In this document: in pieces, positions 20,136-34,247 of the stretch
How positions within the stretch are numbered: the stretch's first letter is position 1
How the letters are laid out: each line of letters starts with the position of its first letter
Assembly (NCBI GenBank): GCA_000611775.1
Contig: KK106984.1
Location: forward strand, 2,266,580 to 2,330,579
Direction of reading: 5' to 3'
DNA from: Umbilicaria muhlenbergii
Taxonomy: Eukaryota; Ascomycota; Lecanoromycetes; Umbilicariales; Umbilicariaceae
Length of the DNA: 64,000 nucleotides
The notes under the pieces: generated by a model
Seen by the model: only the letters and a program-made list of their open reading frames with translations
The model's database searches: none
Told to the model about the DNA's origin: nothing
Translations under genes and position numbers: made by a program

Positions 20136-22988
20136 ATGCTTGGACGACCCTTTCGTCCGCCTTTATTGAAAAAGGTCCCTGCGCCTGCAGAGGCTGCAGA
20201 AGAAGAGCCCTCGAACCCGCCAACAAAGAAGAGGAAGATCAGCGATGATGGAGTTCCCAAAGTTTCAACGTCGCCTCAACTAGTGTTCAAAGTGCCAGGA
20301 ATCTCGTCATTGCCACGTAAGCCGCTTCTTGCCGTCAAGAACCTAGCTGTAGCAGCTGAAGCTGCGAAGCCACTCGACGGAGGGGTGGAGGGGTATTATA
20401 ATGTCCTGTGGTATGGTACTCTGCATTCAAAAGACTTTATGGGATACTACTAAGGCATATAATTATCTCGTAGGCGCAAGTTCACAGCTAAGAAGCACAA
20501 GACTTGGGATGGTGATGGCATCCTATCCGTCACGGGCGGCTACGCCTACCTTCAAGACATCTCTGGACGAGATATGGGCCGTACCACGTGCAACTCTCCT
20601 TTGCTACCAGGATCCACGTTGTCTGTTGGAAGCAAAGATGTCGAGGTGGATTCGGTGTTGTCCAAAGAAGAGTTCCTGGCGGGCAGGCCTTTCCTAGGAA
20701 CGAGTATAGCCAAAAGCACGCCATATGTACCGGAGAAACCAAAGCCGATGCCAGAAACGATGGTGAAGCCAAAAGCGGCTTTGGTGGCTGAGAAAGAGTC
20801 TATAAAGAAGACTCTCAATGTAGCTGCGCCAAAAAGCGTGGCTACGAAAGCGCAGTGGAAGAACCCTCTACTGGCGAGTACTGTGGTGGTGAAGAAAGAT
20901 GGCAAGGAGCCAACACCACGCCACGATCCGAATGCGTCAGGAGCAATTGTCATGAAACGTCCCAAAAATATACCAAAGGGAAAAGAAATTGTCGACGTTG
21001 TGGTAGATCCTCTGCTCACACAACATCTCCGCGAGCATCAACGGGAGGGCGTCAAGTTCATGTACGAATGCGTGATGGGCATGCGCGATTTCGATGGACA
21101 GGGTGCCATCTTGGCGGATGAGATGGGTCTCGGAAAAACATTGCAAACAATCGCGCTGCTCTGGACCCTTCTGAGGCAGAATCCGATCCATGAAGATCCT
21201 CCAGTCATCAAGAAGGCTCTGATCGTATGTCCGGTAACGCTCATAAATAACTGGCGAAAGGAGTTCCGCAAATGGCTGGGCAATGAGAGGATAGGCGTCT
21301 TTGTTGCGGATGGAACCAAACGGCTTACGGATTTCACCATGGGAAAGAGCTACAGTATCATGATTATTGGCTACGAGAAGCTCAGGACTGTGCAAGAAGA
21401 ACTTAAGAAAGGTGCCGGCATAGACATTGTCATCGCTGATGAAGGCCATCGGCTGAAGACCGCCCAGAACAAGAGTGCTCAGGCAATCAAGTCCTTGAAT
21501 ACTGCAAGACGGGTTATATTGTCAGGAACCCCTATCCAAAACGACCTGAGCGAGTTCTTCATGATGGTGGATTTTGTCAATCCGGGTCTTCTGGGCACGT
21601 TCAAGACCTTCACCAAGGAATTCGAAGTTCCTATCGTCAAGAGCAGGCAGCCTGGAGCGATCGAGAAGGATATCGAGAAAGGCCAGGCGAGAAGTGAAGA
21701 GCTTGCCTCTCTGACCGGCATGTTCATCCTCCGTCGCACCGCCGAGATCTTGTCGAAATACCTACCGCCGAAGACAGAATACGTCCTCTTCTGCCGCCCC
21801 ACAAGTGCCCAGGCCGCCGTGTACAAGCACGTACTCGCCTCGCCAGCCTTCCAATCCGCGCTCGGCAACCCCGAAGCCTCCCTCCAGCTCCTCACAGTCC
21901 TAAAGAAAGTGTGCAACAGCCCCTTCCTCCTCAACCCCAAACCCCAGTCCGACAAACCCCTCAGTCCAATGACCGCCTCCCTCCTCCAAAGCATCCCCCC
22001 GCAACTCGTGCGCACCAACTCCGGCAGCGCCAAACTGCGCGTGCTCGACCAACTCCTCCACACCATCCGCACCACCACCGCCGAAAAAGTCGTCCTCGTC
22101 TCCAACTACACCTCCACCCTCGACCTCCTCTCCCACCTCCTCACCTCCCTCTCGCACCCCTTCGTCCGCCTCGACGGCTCCACCCCCTCCGCCAAACGCC
22201 AAGACCTCGTCGACACCTTCAACCGCACCCCCGCCTCCTCCTGCTTCGCCTTCTTGCTGTCGGCCAAATCCGGCGGCGTCGGCCTCAACCTCGTCGGCGG
22301 CAGCAGACTCGTTCTGTTCGACGTCGATTGGAACCCGGCTACGGACCTGCAGGCTATGGCGCGCATCCACCGCGACGGACAGAGGCGCGCGTGTTTTGTT
22401 TACCGCTTCGTTTTGGCGGGGGGGCTGGACGAGAAGATCTGGCAGCGGCAGGTCACCAAGTTGGGGTTGGCGAGCAGTGTGATGGATCCGACGGGCGGTG
22501 GGGCGGGGACGAGTAGTTTTACCAAGGAGGAATTGAGGGATTTGTTTCGGCTCGACGAGGGCGGGTCGTGTCAGACGCATGATTTGTTGGGGTGTGCGTG
22601 CGGGGGGAGGGGCGTGCCGCTCGATGGGACCCCGGCGGTTGCTACTCCTGTTCCAATCACCGACAGCGACGACGGTGAGAGTGATGGGATGGACGATCTC
22701 CCGGATTTTCCGACGCTGGTTAGAGCGTCCCAAGTCAAGATGGAGGAGCAGGAACGGAGGATCAAGGAGGATGCGAGGGGTGCGGGGACGAAGAGAGAGG
22801 GGAGGAAGATGGAGTCGTTGATGGCGTATTCGCATGTTGATACTTTGGCGTTTGGGACGGGGGATGCGGATGCGGATGGGGTTGCGGATGTGGATGTGGA
22901 AGCGGCGATTGGTGATCCAGTGTTGCTGGATGTGCTGAGGGATGAGGCCAATCGGGTCTCCTTTGTTTTCGCGAAGACGTCGGGGTAG
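20136..22988 (+). CDS. RDH54: RDH54/RAD54B-type SNF2 DNA translocase
   Basis: Two exons (20136-20410, 20474-22988; 63-nt intron) join to 929 residues. The N-terminus has a basic segment PTKKRKISDD, a likely nuclear signal. The splice reconstructs [20 protein letters not shown], the conserved start of the Rdh54/Tid1/RAD54B family. The SNF2 helicase core follows: REHQREGVKFMYECVMG, DEMGLGKTLQT (motif I, about residue 304-314), DEGHRLK (motif II, about 414), SGTPIQNDLSEFF (III), SAKSGGVGLNLVGGSRL (V) and RIHRDGQRR (VI). The family uses ATP to move along duplex DNA and remodels Rad51/Dmc1 filaments in recombination. The RDH54 call rather than RAD54 rests on the N-terminal WRK segment. Codon choice changes sharply along the gene: mostly C-ending codons at about 21890-22260 and G-ending codons after about 22400. 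Confidence 0.9.
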
Positions 22989-23791
22989 ACGGGGTAGGGC
23001 GTAGTGATGGTGTCGCTGGTGTCGCTGGTGCGTAGACGGTGTGCTGTGGCGCTGGGAGGATGGGGCTGGGAATCTACTGGCTTTTTGGGGCATTGAATGG
23101 CATTGCATAGATGAATAGAAACGTGTGCTCTTTTCTGGGTTTTCTGCATTCGCTAGGACGATAAAGACAATGGCTGTCTTGAGGTGCATGTACCTTTTTT
23201 CTCCCTTTGGGTCTATGTGCCATAAGTCATGACCGGTGACAAGGCCTGTATGTGCCAGGACCTGATCGTTTTAGTGTTGGGAAGGTGAGACGAGGTATCA
23301 TTGTCCGAATCAAGAACAGATCTAGAAGGAACTGAAGTAGAACAAGATAGAGCTGGGTATACAATTGTAGATTAGGTTAGAGTAAAAGAGAATACAGTTG
23401 GGTAGAGCAGAGTAGAGTAGAAGTGATCTATGAAATTTACCTACAACCATAACTATTCATGTAGCAAAACAGCTTCACATATTCCACATGACAAGTTCCA
23501 AGCAGTATCGTCACGCCTGTAACGACGGGACCAATCGTGGAGCCCTGCAGCAAAGGTTTCATTCAAACAAGATTCTATATTTGTTCGTACCATGTTTCTC
23601 TTATCTATAGCATTAAAGCTAGATAAAACGTGCTCAAAGCTCCGCCGCTCAAATCAGAAAGTCCTACCATACTGAAGACTTTACGTGCGCATTAAACCTG
23701 GGGGCCTGTCCATGACCCCGACAGATATAGGTATGCCGACCCCACGTACTTGATACACAGCTCCCAGCAATTTCAGTGGCTGAGAACGACC
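22989..23791. other. Intergenic, convergent 3' ends
   Basis: Between converging genes. A run of GTAGA/GTAGAGTAG-like units lies at about 23340-23425. No gene is supported. Confidence 0.45.
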
Positions 23792-24770
23792 TCAGTTGGA
23801 CTTCTTGACGCGACCGTTGCTTTGCAGTTTGATGGACATCTTGTCCAATGCCTTAAACGCTCTCGCGGTAGCGTCGACGCTGTTGTATAGGAGGACTATT
23901 ACGCAGAAGTCAGTACAATGTGCCTAGCTTTGTTATGCCATAGCGCGGATGCCTGCCACTTACTGCCAGGGATGACAATCCAGATAAAGTTCATGAAGAA
24001 GTAGTAGCCCCAGAAATAGTAGGCTTCGGGCCTGCAGTATGTAAGGCCCTTGTGGTAGTGATCGAACATGCTAGTTGCGTAGTATAGAATGTCGCCGTAG
24101 ATCTGACCCGATGACACTATAGCTTGGAGTGGGTAACGGAGAGGGTGTTGCGTGGTGATGAACCAGGCAACGATGAAGGAGAGGGGGCCCCAGCATACCT
24201 GTTGAGCGGTGTCAGCATAACGGCACTACCTGTTGGACACATGGATGCAGGTGGGAATGTGACTTACAGCTGTGACAGTCTCCATGCAAAGAACGAACGG
24301 GTCCGACGTCAGGTATCGAGAGTCGGACATGGCGTATTCTTTCCACAGCTGCCCGAACAGATCCTGGGCACCCCCCATACGCGTGTGGTTGTAGGCGAAA
24401 TATCCTACTCCTGTCAACTTCGTCGAATTGAGCAGCGGATGTTGTACTCGGTACCTTCAAAGAACAAATGTATGGTGCCAGCTACCAAGCGGGGTCAGTA
24501 ATTTCTCGGGTGAATCAACACCCCTCGAGTGGACTCACAAAGCACAAACCACAGTATTGCGGCCTTCTCTGTGGCCGGCAAAGTGGGATTGTGACGCTTC
24601 ACCATCATATTCGTTGCTCCCAGTATAACCACCCATCCTGCCGCAAAGATGCCTAGCAAGGTGGGAACCGACCACTCGTTGGCCAAGTAGCCCACGACTT
24701 CTGTGTTGAGAGGGTAGAAAGGATTGGGCGGGTGGGTGATCTTGCTGGCGTTGATGCCCAATGACTCCAT
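23792..24770 (-). CDS. EBP: EBP-type sterol delta8-delta7 isomerase (EXPERA domain)
   Basis: Five exons (24770-24539, 24481-24455, 24410-24268, 24198-23964, 23895-23792) join to 246 residues. The multi-pass membrane protein matches the emopamil-binding-protein family. Residues aligned with the active site of human EBP can be placed: His82 and Glu86 in GTIHLFFEG, Glu130 and Thr133 in CMETVTA, Asn204 and Trp207 in MNFIWIVIPG. The spacings equal those in the human enzyme (H76/E80, E122/T125, N193/W196). EBP moves the sterol B-ring double bond from C8 to C7 in the endoplasmic reticulum. Fungi usually use unrelated ERG2 for this step, so here it may be a second isomerase or an EXPERA protein with another ligand. 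One exon is only 27 nt and carries His82 and Glu86. Confidence 0.88.
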
Positions 24771-26541
24771 GATGAACTGCTTGGGGTTCTATCTGGAGGG
24801 ATAGCTAAGGTAGATGCGGAGGGGGAGGGGGACGACGATTGTGGCCGTGCAGATTACAGGAGCCTGGGGCGGGTTGGGAAGTCGAGAGAGTAAGGGTATC
24901 CGCGCGATCTAAGCGAGCCAGGATCCAGTGCAGCAGGTGTCGAGATGACTGGATGCTTTCTATTGACCTTGGGCATAGAAGGCTCCTGGAAAGTGGGGTT
25001 TCCAAATCTCCTCCAGCATGCAGCGTACTAATTGCATGGGTCCTATCACTGTCCGTGTGGGATTTGGGAAAGGGAAAAGCGTCTCACGGGGCCAACCGTT
25101 GGCTTTTGGAAGTGCGGAGAGAGGGGGCTTTTGTTGGTAACATGTTGGTAACATGTTGGTGACGTTGGTCCATCCTTTCATTCGTGGTCCTCATAAAGCA
25201 GTCCCCGAAAGGCCAGCGGGCCTCAGCACCAGCATGTCACTCGGCGTGCAAGATACAGCCACGCGCCATGGATCCATACCACCTGATCTTGGGAAGTGTT
25301 TGCTCAAACAGACTTCCCACGTTTCCAGCAAGCATCGATGCCCTGCTTTTTCTGCCGCGCAATGCATGAGCAAGACTAAGGTGCGCATCGACGATCGAAG
25401 CTTGACCACACGGGCGAATCAAACGGGAGGCATCAGAACGATCGGATTCGAGACCCTGAAAAACGATTCGTGCTCTACGCCTGGCAATCGCCCATTTCGT
25501 AGGCGGTAGACCAGTAGTTTCGAACCGGTTAAGGTATTTAGCCACGCTCCGTCGTACTACTCCAACGTTACCTTCCTCATCGGCCCGCAGTTGAACAGCT
25601 GCCGAGCGTTCGCAAGAAGTTATTTGCCTCTGCTGCCACGAGCTCGAAACCGATCCTGTCCTGCTCGCAACTACCACGTAGAATGCGCCAAGCATTGATA
25701 GCGTGACATTGGAGGTGATCGCACTTGAGTAGTGGCTCTTGATGAACATGACAGCAGGCGCGTTTCTGCTCAACGCAGATTTGCCATGACGCATTTGGGT
25801 TTGCGCATGGCTCGGGGACCTCCATATACCCACCCACGCCAGAAGTTCCCATCCTCATCTCAGTCTTGTATGGACATGCTGTGTCTTTTCCTCCAACACA
25901 CAGCTTCTGTTCTTCTCCAATGACCCCTGGATGGTCTGTGCCAGGATATCTTAAGACTTGCTTTATCCGCCTGTGCCTTGGAATCATGTTGCCTGTGTGA
26001 AGCAATGTTTTCGCGTTTCTGTTATGACTGGAGGGCCTCTCAGCATCAATTCATCAACAACAGTGGTTTCAAGCATCCTGAAGAGACTAGATTTACGGGA
26101 GTCAGTGCTTGCTAATATTTATGGAGGTTGATCCCCTTCGACATGTCAACTCGCTTGTCGACCCATAAGGGCCTCCTGCGGGTTGCAGCCGCGACTGCCA
26201 TTTATTGAGGTGCACCTTCAAACCCAATGGCATTCCCCGACAGGGAGGGGCCCAGCATCGAGATACAAGAGGGACTGAACATTGAAAATTGAGTGCCCAG
26301 CCTGGGAAAATGAAGGTCATTGGACTCTACCACCTGCACACCCGACTCTACTACACCCTGACATGCTTCCCCTGATGGATCTGCTGCCGAGGAACCCCAG
26401 ATCTATTTGCTTGACAACACCGCTCAACCAGATGGTCCGCCTGACCGGCTGTCCCCGGCACTCCCAGCCCACAAACACCGCGGGCAAAAGCATCCAACTA
26501 TCACGCATTCGCCAGCGCCACCCTCCCCATCTCCCCGCACC
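24771..26541. other. Intergenic, no clear gene
   Basis: 1.8 kb between the EBP-like gene start and the 3' end of the secreted-protein gene. A direct repeat of GGTAACATGTT lies at about 25136-25160, 370-390 bp upstream of the EBP-like start. A 198-residue frame at 25237-25833 (minus) has no domain, no splice support and no coding-like composition, so I do not call it. Confidence 0.45.
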
Positions 26542-27303
26542 TTACCTCTCTATCCCCTCCGCCCCCCTCGCCCCAAACCCCGAATACCCCACAATCCCCT
26601 GCGCAACCTCATTCGTCCCGTCAAAAACCTGAAAATGCACCGCCCCCGGCCCCTCACTCTGGACCGGCGGCACAGCCATAAACTCCATCAACGTCGCCAA
26701 CGCCGCCCCCAAAACCCCCCACTGCATTACCCTCTGTCAGTAAGATCCTCACACCCCCCCCNNNNNNNNNNNNNNNNNNNNNNNNNNNNNNNNNNNNNNN
26801 NNNNNNNNNNNNNNNNNNNNNNNNNNNNNNNNNNNNNNNNNNNNNNNNNCCCAACCCAAAAAAAAACCCACCACAGCCAGAGAAACTCACCGTCTGCTGA
26901 TGGTTATTCGTATTCTGCGTCCAGATCTCCAACCCCTGGGCCACATACTGGAACTCCCCGCCGGGGATCACCCCATCCCCGGACGCGACTATTCGCTCGA
27001 GGATCGCCTCGGTGGCGGATTGGAGCACAGCCAAGACGACGGGGCCGGGCAGCGTGTGGATGAAGGTGATGACGACGAAGGTCGCGCTGTATCTTGAGCA
27101 CCAGATCTGGCCGTTGGGTACGAGGGCGCTGGCGGGCACGTCGGAGACGCCGCGGCGGGTGGGGGAGCTGAAGCCCCCGCCGAGGGGTTGTTATGGCAGG
27201 ATTGGCGGCGGGGGCTTAGGGATGGAGGAGGAGGGGTGAGGAGTGGGGTTCCGGCTACGAGGTGCGCAAGGGCTGTGAGGGCATAGAGGCTGAGGATGTG
27301 CAT
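26542..27303 (-). CDS. Small secreted protein, interrupted by gap and apparent 1-nt indel
   Basis: The minus-strand frame starts MHILSLYALTALAHLVAGTP, a clear signal peptide with cleavage probably near residue 18, followed by a Pro-rich stretch and SPRRQSCHNN. The frame then shifts by one base at a C homopolymer (plus strand 27174-27178): before it the text reads CHNNPSAG, after it GFSSPTRRGVSDVPASAL in another phase. It continues through WCSRYSATFVVITFIHTLPG and WTQNTNNHQQT. An intron beginning GTGAGTTTC holds the 88-base gap and ends at a CAG. The last exon reads WGVLGAALATLMEFMAVPP to GFGARGAEGIER and a stop at 26542. I do not recognise the family. The shift in a homopolymer next to a gap suggests sequence error rather than a true lesion. 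It is likely secreted; function unknown. Confidence 0.6.
26762..26849. other. Assembly gap (88 N)
   Basis: Unknown bases flanked on the left by a run of C (plus strand) and on the right by CCCAACCC, inside the inferred intron of the secreted-protein gene. The true length is not known. Confidence 0.95.
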
Positions 27304-27884
27304 CGTGATGCATTGGGAGCGCGCTGAGGTTCGAGCGGGCTTCGCGGTGATGGACTTGAGTGCTGGTGGGGTGGATCGGGGCAGATGAGGGTGAGGATGA
27401 GGAGGTTGGGGGCGCGCGGTATAGAATCGAATGTGCTTACCGTAAGAGGTTTCAGGGATGGAACGGGTTGGAGTCTCATGACGTTACTTAGGGACAACCT
27501 TCTCATCAAGCTCGGCGCAGAATTAGAAGCGCGAGGATGGTTGGTGGGTCGCGTGTGGAGAGGAAACGTTTCAGATATTATATCGTAACCACTCCACCCC
27601 GTGTTCAGTAGATGAATCCTGTTTAAAGTTGAATCCACAATGTAAACAATGTAAGGCCGTTTCGGGAGGCTCTCTCAAGCACACACGTATAAACATTCTT
27701 TGCTGCTCCAGAGACTTTTGTAGGAGTACTAGTGGTATTTACACTGCAGACTGAATAAACGATAAGAATTTCAGGATGTTCCCGCACCTGATAGGAATAA
27801 CCAGCCACCCGCGCCTTAGGTAGTGTTCTTCCCCGCCGAGCGCCTGCAGCAATGCCGTGAACCATGACTCCTTCCCACACACCA
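27304..27884. other. Intergenic, secreted-protein promoter / DUF2235 3' flank
   Basis: 581 bp between two minus-strand genes. Nothing beyond the expected promoter and 3' flank is seen. Confidence 0.5.
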
Positions 27885-29723
27885 TCAATTGCGGCGCTTG
27901 ATCTTCTTGACGCCATTGAATGAGCCCGGCCCGACTTCACCCCCCATCACTCTTTCCGCCATGCCCGGGGAAGTCTTTAGTAGCATCTTTTCTACATGCC
28001 CCAGCTCGTCCTCCGGCAAGATCCTTTTACCTTCCTTCCCTTCCGACTCGCGCTCCCAAGCGATAACGTTATCGCCGAGTAACTCCACGTTAGCCCCGGC
28101 GCCTCTCAACGTCCATCCATCTAACGCCTTCGGCTCGTAAGTGCCTTTGCCCTCTCGGTCCAAGTCCTCGCCACCCCAGCGGAGTCGAACACTAGCGTGC
28201 ATGGACTCGTTGGTGTTACGCAGGGGACGTCCGGTGTCCTTGCCCGTGATAGGGTCCGTGGCAGTGTAGAAGCCTGGTGTACGTACTTGAGATCCAGCGA
28301 TTCTCTCAATGCCTCCGTAAGATTCGTTGATCTCGCCGGTACCCCACGGTCGAACATCTTCGCCCTGCTTCTTGTAGTAATTTACGTTCGCTTCGTGCTG
28401 CTCGAGAAGGTAGTCCAAGTCAAAGTCAAGCATTGATTCGAGCTGATTGACCATCCAAGCCAAAGAAATGTCCGCCGACTGAGAGTCGTGGTATCCTCCT
28501 CCGACATTGGCGTGGACTCCGGGAAACCAACACTGTTTCATTACTCTTGGCAAGGCTTGTCCATCGGGCTGTTCCCATACTGTCGGAGAAAACGGTCTTC
28601 GACGCTCGTCCAGAGCTAGAGCGTGGAAAGCGTATTCGATGTTTGGAGCAACCTCAGTATTAATGAACGAGTATTCTTTAGTTGATTGCGGCCACATGCC
28701 AAGGTTTGGAATTCCAAGTGAGCCTGAATGATAGCATTTTAGTAAGCAGTATACATATAAGTCAGGCTTCATACCGACGGTGTCCCAAACAGCAACAGCA
28801 CGAACGGGAATGTTGGGCCTAGTGAGTCCTTCCTAAAGACTGTCTCAGCACCCTTAGGGGTTCCTCCGGGATTTCAATGGTAGTCTGACTTACCCGCTCG
28901 AGCTCCTTCACGTATCTGGGGTCATTGAAATGGGGCTTGTTGGGGAATGGGATATCCGGGAATTTCGGTACGTAGCCAGGTGTAATCTGGTTTTCCCAAT
29001 CCTTGAACACCTCGTAGAAATCCGCCATACCCTTCTTTGTAAGTAATCCAACGGAAGCGATCAGACCAGATATGCTTCTGGCGGTGAAAGCACCACGTGA
29101 GAATCCAATGAGAAAGATCTCATCACCAGGTTGGTAGTTATGTGCAATGAAGGAATACGCTTCGCGGATGTTCTCGGAGATGCCAGCACCAGTGCCCCCT
29201 AAGGCCAGTCAGTACAATTTCTTAATGACGCCTGCAAACTTTATAAGGCACTGTCGTAGCTTACCCCCAATGATATGATCATACCAGTTGCTCCCTGTGC
29301 CGACCCCGGCTTCTACGAAAGAGTGCATCAGTTACCAAAGTTCATGTGCATAAATGGATTTAAGCTTACGGTAGTAAACAATTTGAATAATGCCTTTCGC
29401 ATTGCGTTCTTTGATGGCGCGACATATGCGAGTTACATTTGAGGGGACCTGGAGCTCGCCGTTGGTGTTCCAAGGCCAATAAGAATGTCTCTCGAACCCG
29501 TTGTCGCTATCCTATACAGCGCGATATAAGCTCAAGGCTTGTCGAAGGCCGCAATTGCACTGCCATCGGAGAGCATGGGCTAATCATACCATCCATGTGC
29601 CTGGAATCAATGTCAGTTAGCTGATGTCATCACGTAATTAGCTAGAGGGTGTAAGGGAGGGTGTTTACCATCACAAGCGACGATGAGTCTCTTGGACGGC
29701 GGTGGCGACGTAGAGGGTTCCAT
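27885..29723 (-). CDS. DUF2235 alpha/beta-hydrolase domain protein
   Basis: At least seven exons on the minus strand join in frame to about 490 residues, starting MEPSTSPPPSKRLIVACDG. Splicing gives the family landmark CDGTWMDSDNGF, then VPSNVTRICRAI, QAGVGTGSNWYDHIIGG and the nucleophile elbow LIGFSRGAFTARS (GxSxG, Ser catalytic). NIPVRAVAVWDTVGSLGIP contains the likely acid Asp, and CWFPGVHANVGGGY holds the His. This is the DUF2235 / Tle1-like hydrolase family, common in filamentous fungi and related in fold to bacterial phospholipases. The substrate of the fungal members is not established. No signal peptide or membrane segment is seen. The short exon that reads AGVGTGSNWYDHIIG lies between two 57-66-nt introns. 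Confidence 0.9.
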
Positions 29724-31965
29724 GACCACTTCACACGGTCCTCTATCTTTTCGGTATGGATGGTCCATTGAGGATGTGCGTGCTCTAGAATATAGGCTGC
29801 AATTCCTAATGCGACTCGAAAGGTTGAAACAGCTCGCAGGAGAAAGGGAAATATTAAGGAACAAAGAGATATATGGCGAGCGCCAACAAGGAAGACTGGT
29901 TCTCGGCATTGTTAGTTGTGCAACGACTAGGAAAGGTCGGCATCCTGAAAGAGAAAGTAAGGCAAATATGGAAAGCATGCAACGAGGCAGTGAACAAATT
30001 GGAGGCAAGTACGACTGCCACAGCTTAGTGTGTCACTGTTCGTTACACATGATCATTGAACGGCCACTCATGTCAAGGGCGTCCAGCGGAGGTAAAGAAG
30101 GAGCAGTGCAAGTTCGCGGTAGTGCAAGAGCTACCGTCAACGCTGTATCCGCCAATGCCAATGGCACGGTGTTTTCGACTTTCAGCTCGGGGGGCGGCGC
30201 CGGGGGCGGAGGTTCAGCCTGGTGCCAAGGAACGCCATCGCCTTCGTTTATTGTCCCTCCGCGCAACGCTAGGCAACAGCTAGGCAACGTTGAAGACGGC
30301 TGCATTCCACTTGGAGTATCGTGAGCTCCTTTGCGCAGTCGTCGAGTATCCGACGTCTGAAGACTGATACAACACATCCTGAGCACTTAAGGAACACCGA
30401 ACCGTAGATGGCCCGCGCTAAGATAGCATGCTGATCTTGGGGGAAGAGCTGGATCGCTTGGTCTCATCGCTCGGTCTCATCGCGCGACTGACCGTCGTTG
30501 CTGAGGTGTTCGAAGGCTCTTCCCCACTTCCTATGGGATGTAGATTTCCGTTCATGCCACACTGTGCCACACCATGGCACCAAGCACTCTTCAGACAAAC
30601 TAAAATTACTACGGAAATCCGCAGTCTTCTCGCTTTACTTAATGAGTTATCCATGCGTGCCATGATCGAATCTCCAGAGCGAAGTGGTACAGTATGCCTC
30701 ACGCATAGGCGGAATAAGTAGCACTCGGCAGGGGGTTCCTCTCGGCAACTCATCAGTGGACAGCATCGTCCGAGCTATACTCTATGGCATTTAGTACGTC
30801 CTTGATTGCTGAGTACCTTAGTCGAGTAGAACCCTAGCAGCGAACTGCCACCTGTCTCGTCCTCCTGCATGCCTCTCATCCAAGCAAGCAGCGGTACGTA
30901 AATAGATGACCGGCTCGAATTGAACAAGGCGCTTGGGGCTACGAGAAATCTCGGCTCAGCGTGCTGCGCTCCAGGTAGTGGGAGAGCAACAATGGAGCAA
31001 AGAGTACTCGCACTACGTAGATAGCTGAAACTAAGGCGGTGCGGGATTACCCCATTTCCATAGGCATGGTGTTGCCCGACGCCTTGTAACGTGTTGCTGA
31101 TGAGTGTCGCAACGGTAAAGTTGCACCGCTTTCCGACTGAGGATTCTCCTCCGAGGGAGCTTGGGTCTGCTTTTATAAACAAACTGTTAGGTGTAGGGAC
31201 TAAATAAGTGGCGAAGCTTAGTCGGGGTTTGCCCTCGACTTCTTCGACAATCGAAATAGACCTCGAGGGACCACTAATATAGAATGGTAGAAGTCCCCTT
31301 GGTCTCTACAACCTCTACACCACAGACTATTTTCTTCTGCACCATTGAGAGGTTCCTTGGCTGCACACCGCCACTTGTTTGTTTCTAAGCTGCCAGGAGG
31401 CATACCAACGTAAAAGTAACAACTGTCTATGTTGATGAGCATATTGTTTGCAGAGCCCGTAGGCTCTGAAAGAAATGCTGGATTGATTCGAGAGCTATGT
31501 ACAGTAAATATGATATCATGATATCTATTCCTAAGCACTATCCCGATAGCCAAGGCTAGGCTCCTCCACAAATCTACTTCATGGTATCTCGACCTACCCA
31601 GCTGAATTCTGTTAGCAGCCAAGGTACGCGCAAGAACAGGGTGTCCACGGTCACGAGAGGGGTAAACCTCATAGAGGTTTTGGCATACAATTTCCTCTCT
31701 CCTGTCTCGTAGCATGGCCCGCTTTTGAAGATGATCGGATTAATCTGATCGCTGCTGAGCAACGTTGTTAGTACAATCTACGACTGAGGGCAGATCCCAA
31801 GTCGCTTCGATCGTTACAGACAGCCGCCGAAAGGTATTCGGCGAAGAGTGTGGACGTTCGCCGAACGGGTCGAGCTAGAGCAACCTGCTTGTCAGATTCA
31901 GAACTGTCTAGGCACGTGACCTATCAAAGAATGTTCCTGTCGCACTGCTGGTCGATACCTTCTCC
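29724..31965. other. Gene-poor stretch of 2.2 kb
   Basis: No gene is supported. The plus-strand frame 29683-30324 overlaps the start of the DUF2235 gene and lacks any domain. Minus-strand frames at 30775-31182 and 31218-31715 are short and unrecognised; the latter has a Cys- and Trp-containing stretch (INIDSCYFYVGMPPGSLETN) that could be an exon of a small protein. A GCTAGGCAAC direct repeat lies near 30266-30292. Confidence 0.4.

Positions 31966-34247
<2,282 letters not shown>

Noticed and set aside
21900-23189. 429-codon open frame on the minus strand opposite RDH54
   Set aside because: Antisense shadow of the C-rich and G-rich part of RDH54; composition is His/Arg/Pro-rich without any domain.
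25237-25833. 198-codon minus-strand frame in the intergenic space after the EBP-like gene
   Set aside because: No domain, no splice support and no coding-like codon choice; could be revisited with RNA data.
29683-30324. 213-codon plus-strand frame overlapping the DUF2235 gene start
   Set aside because: Its first part is antisense to a clear DUF2235 exon, and the rest has low-complexity Gly/Ser text with no family.
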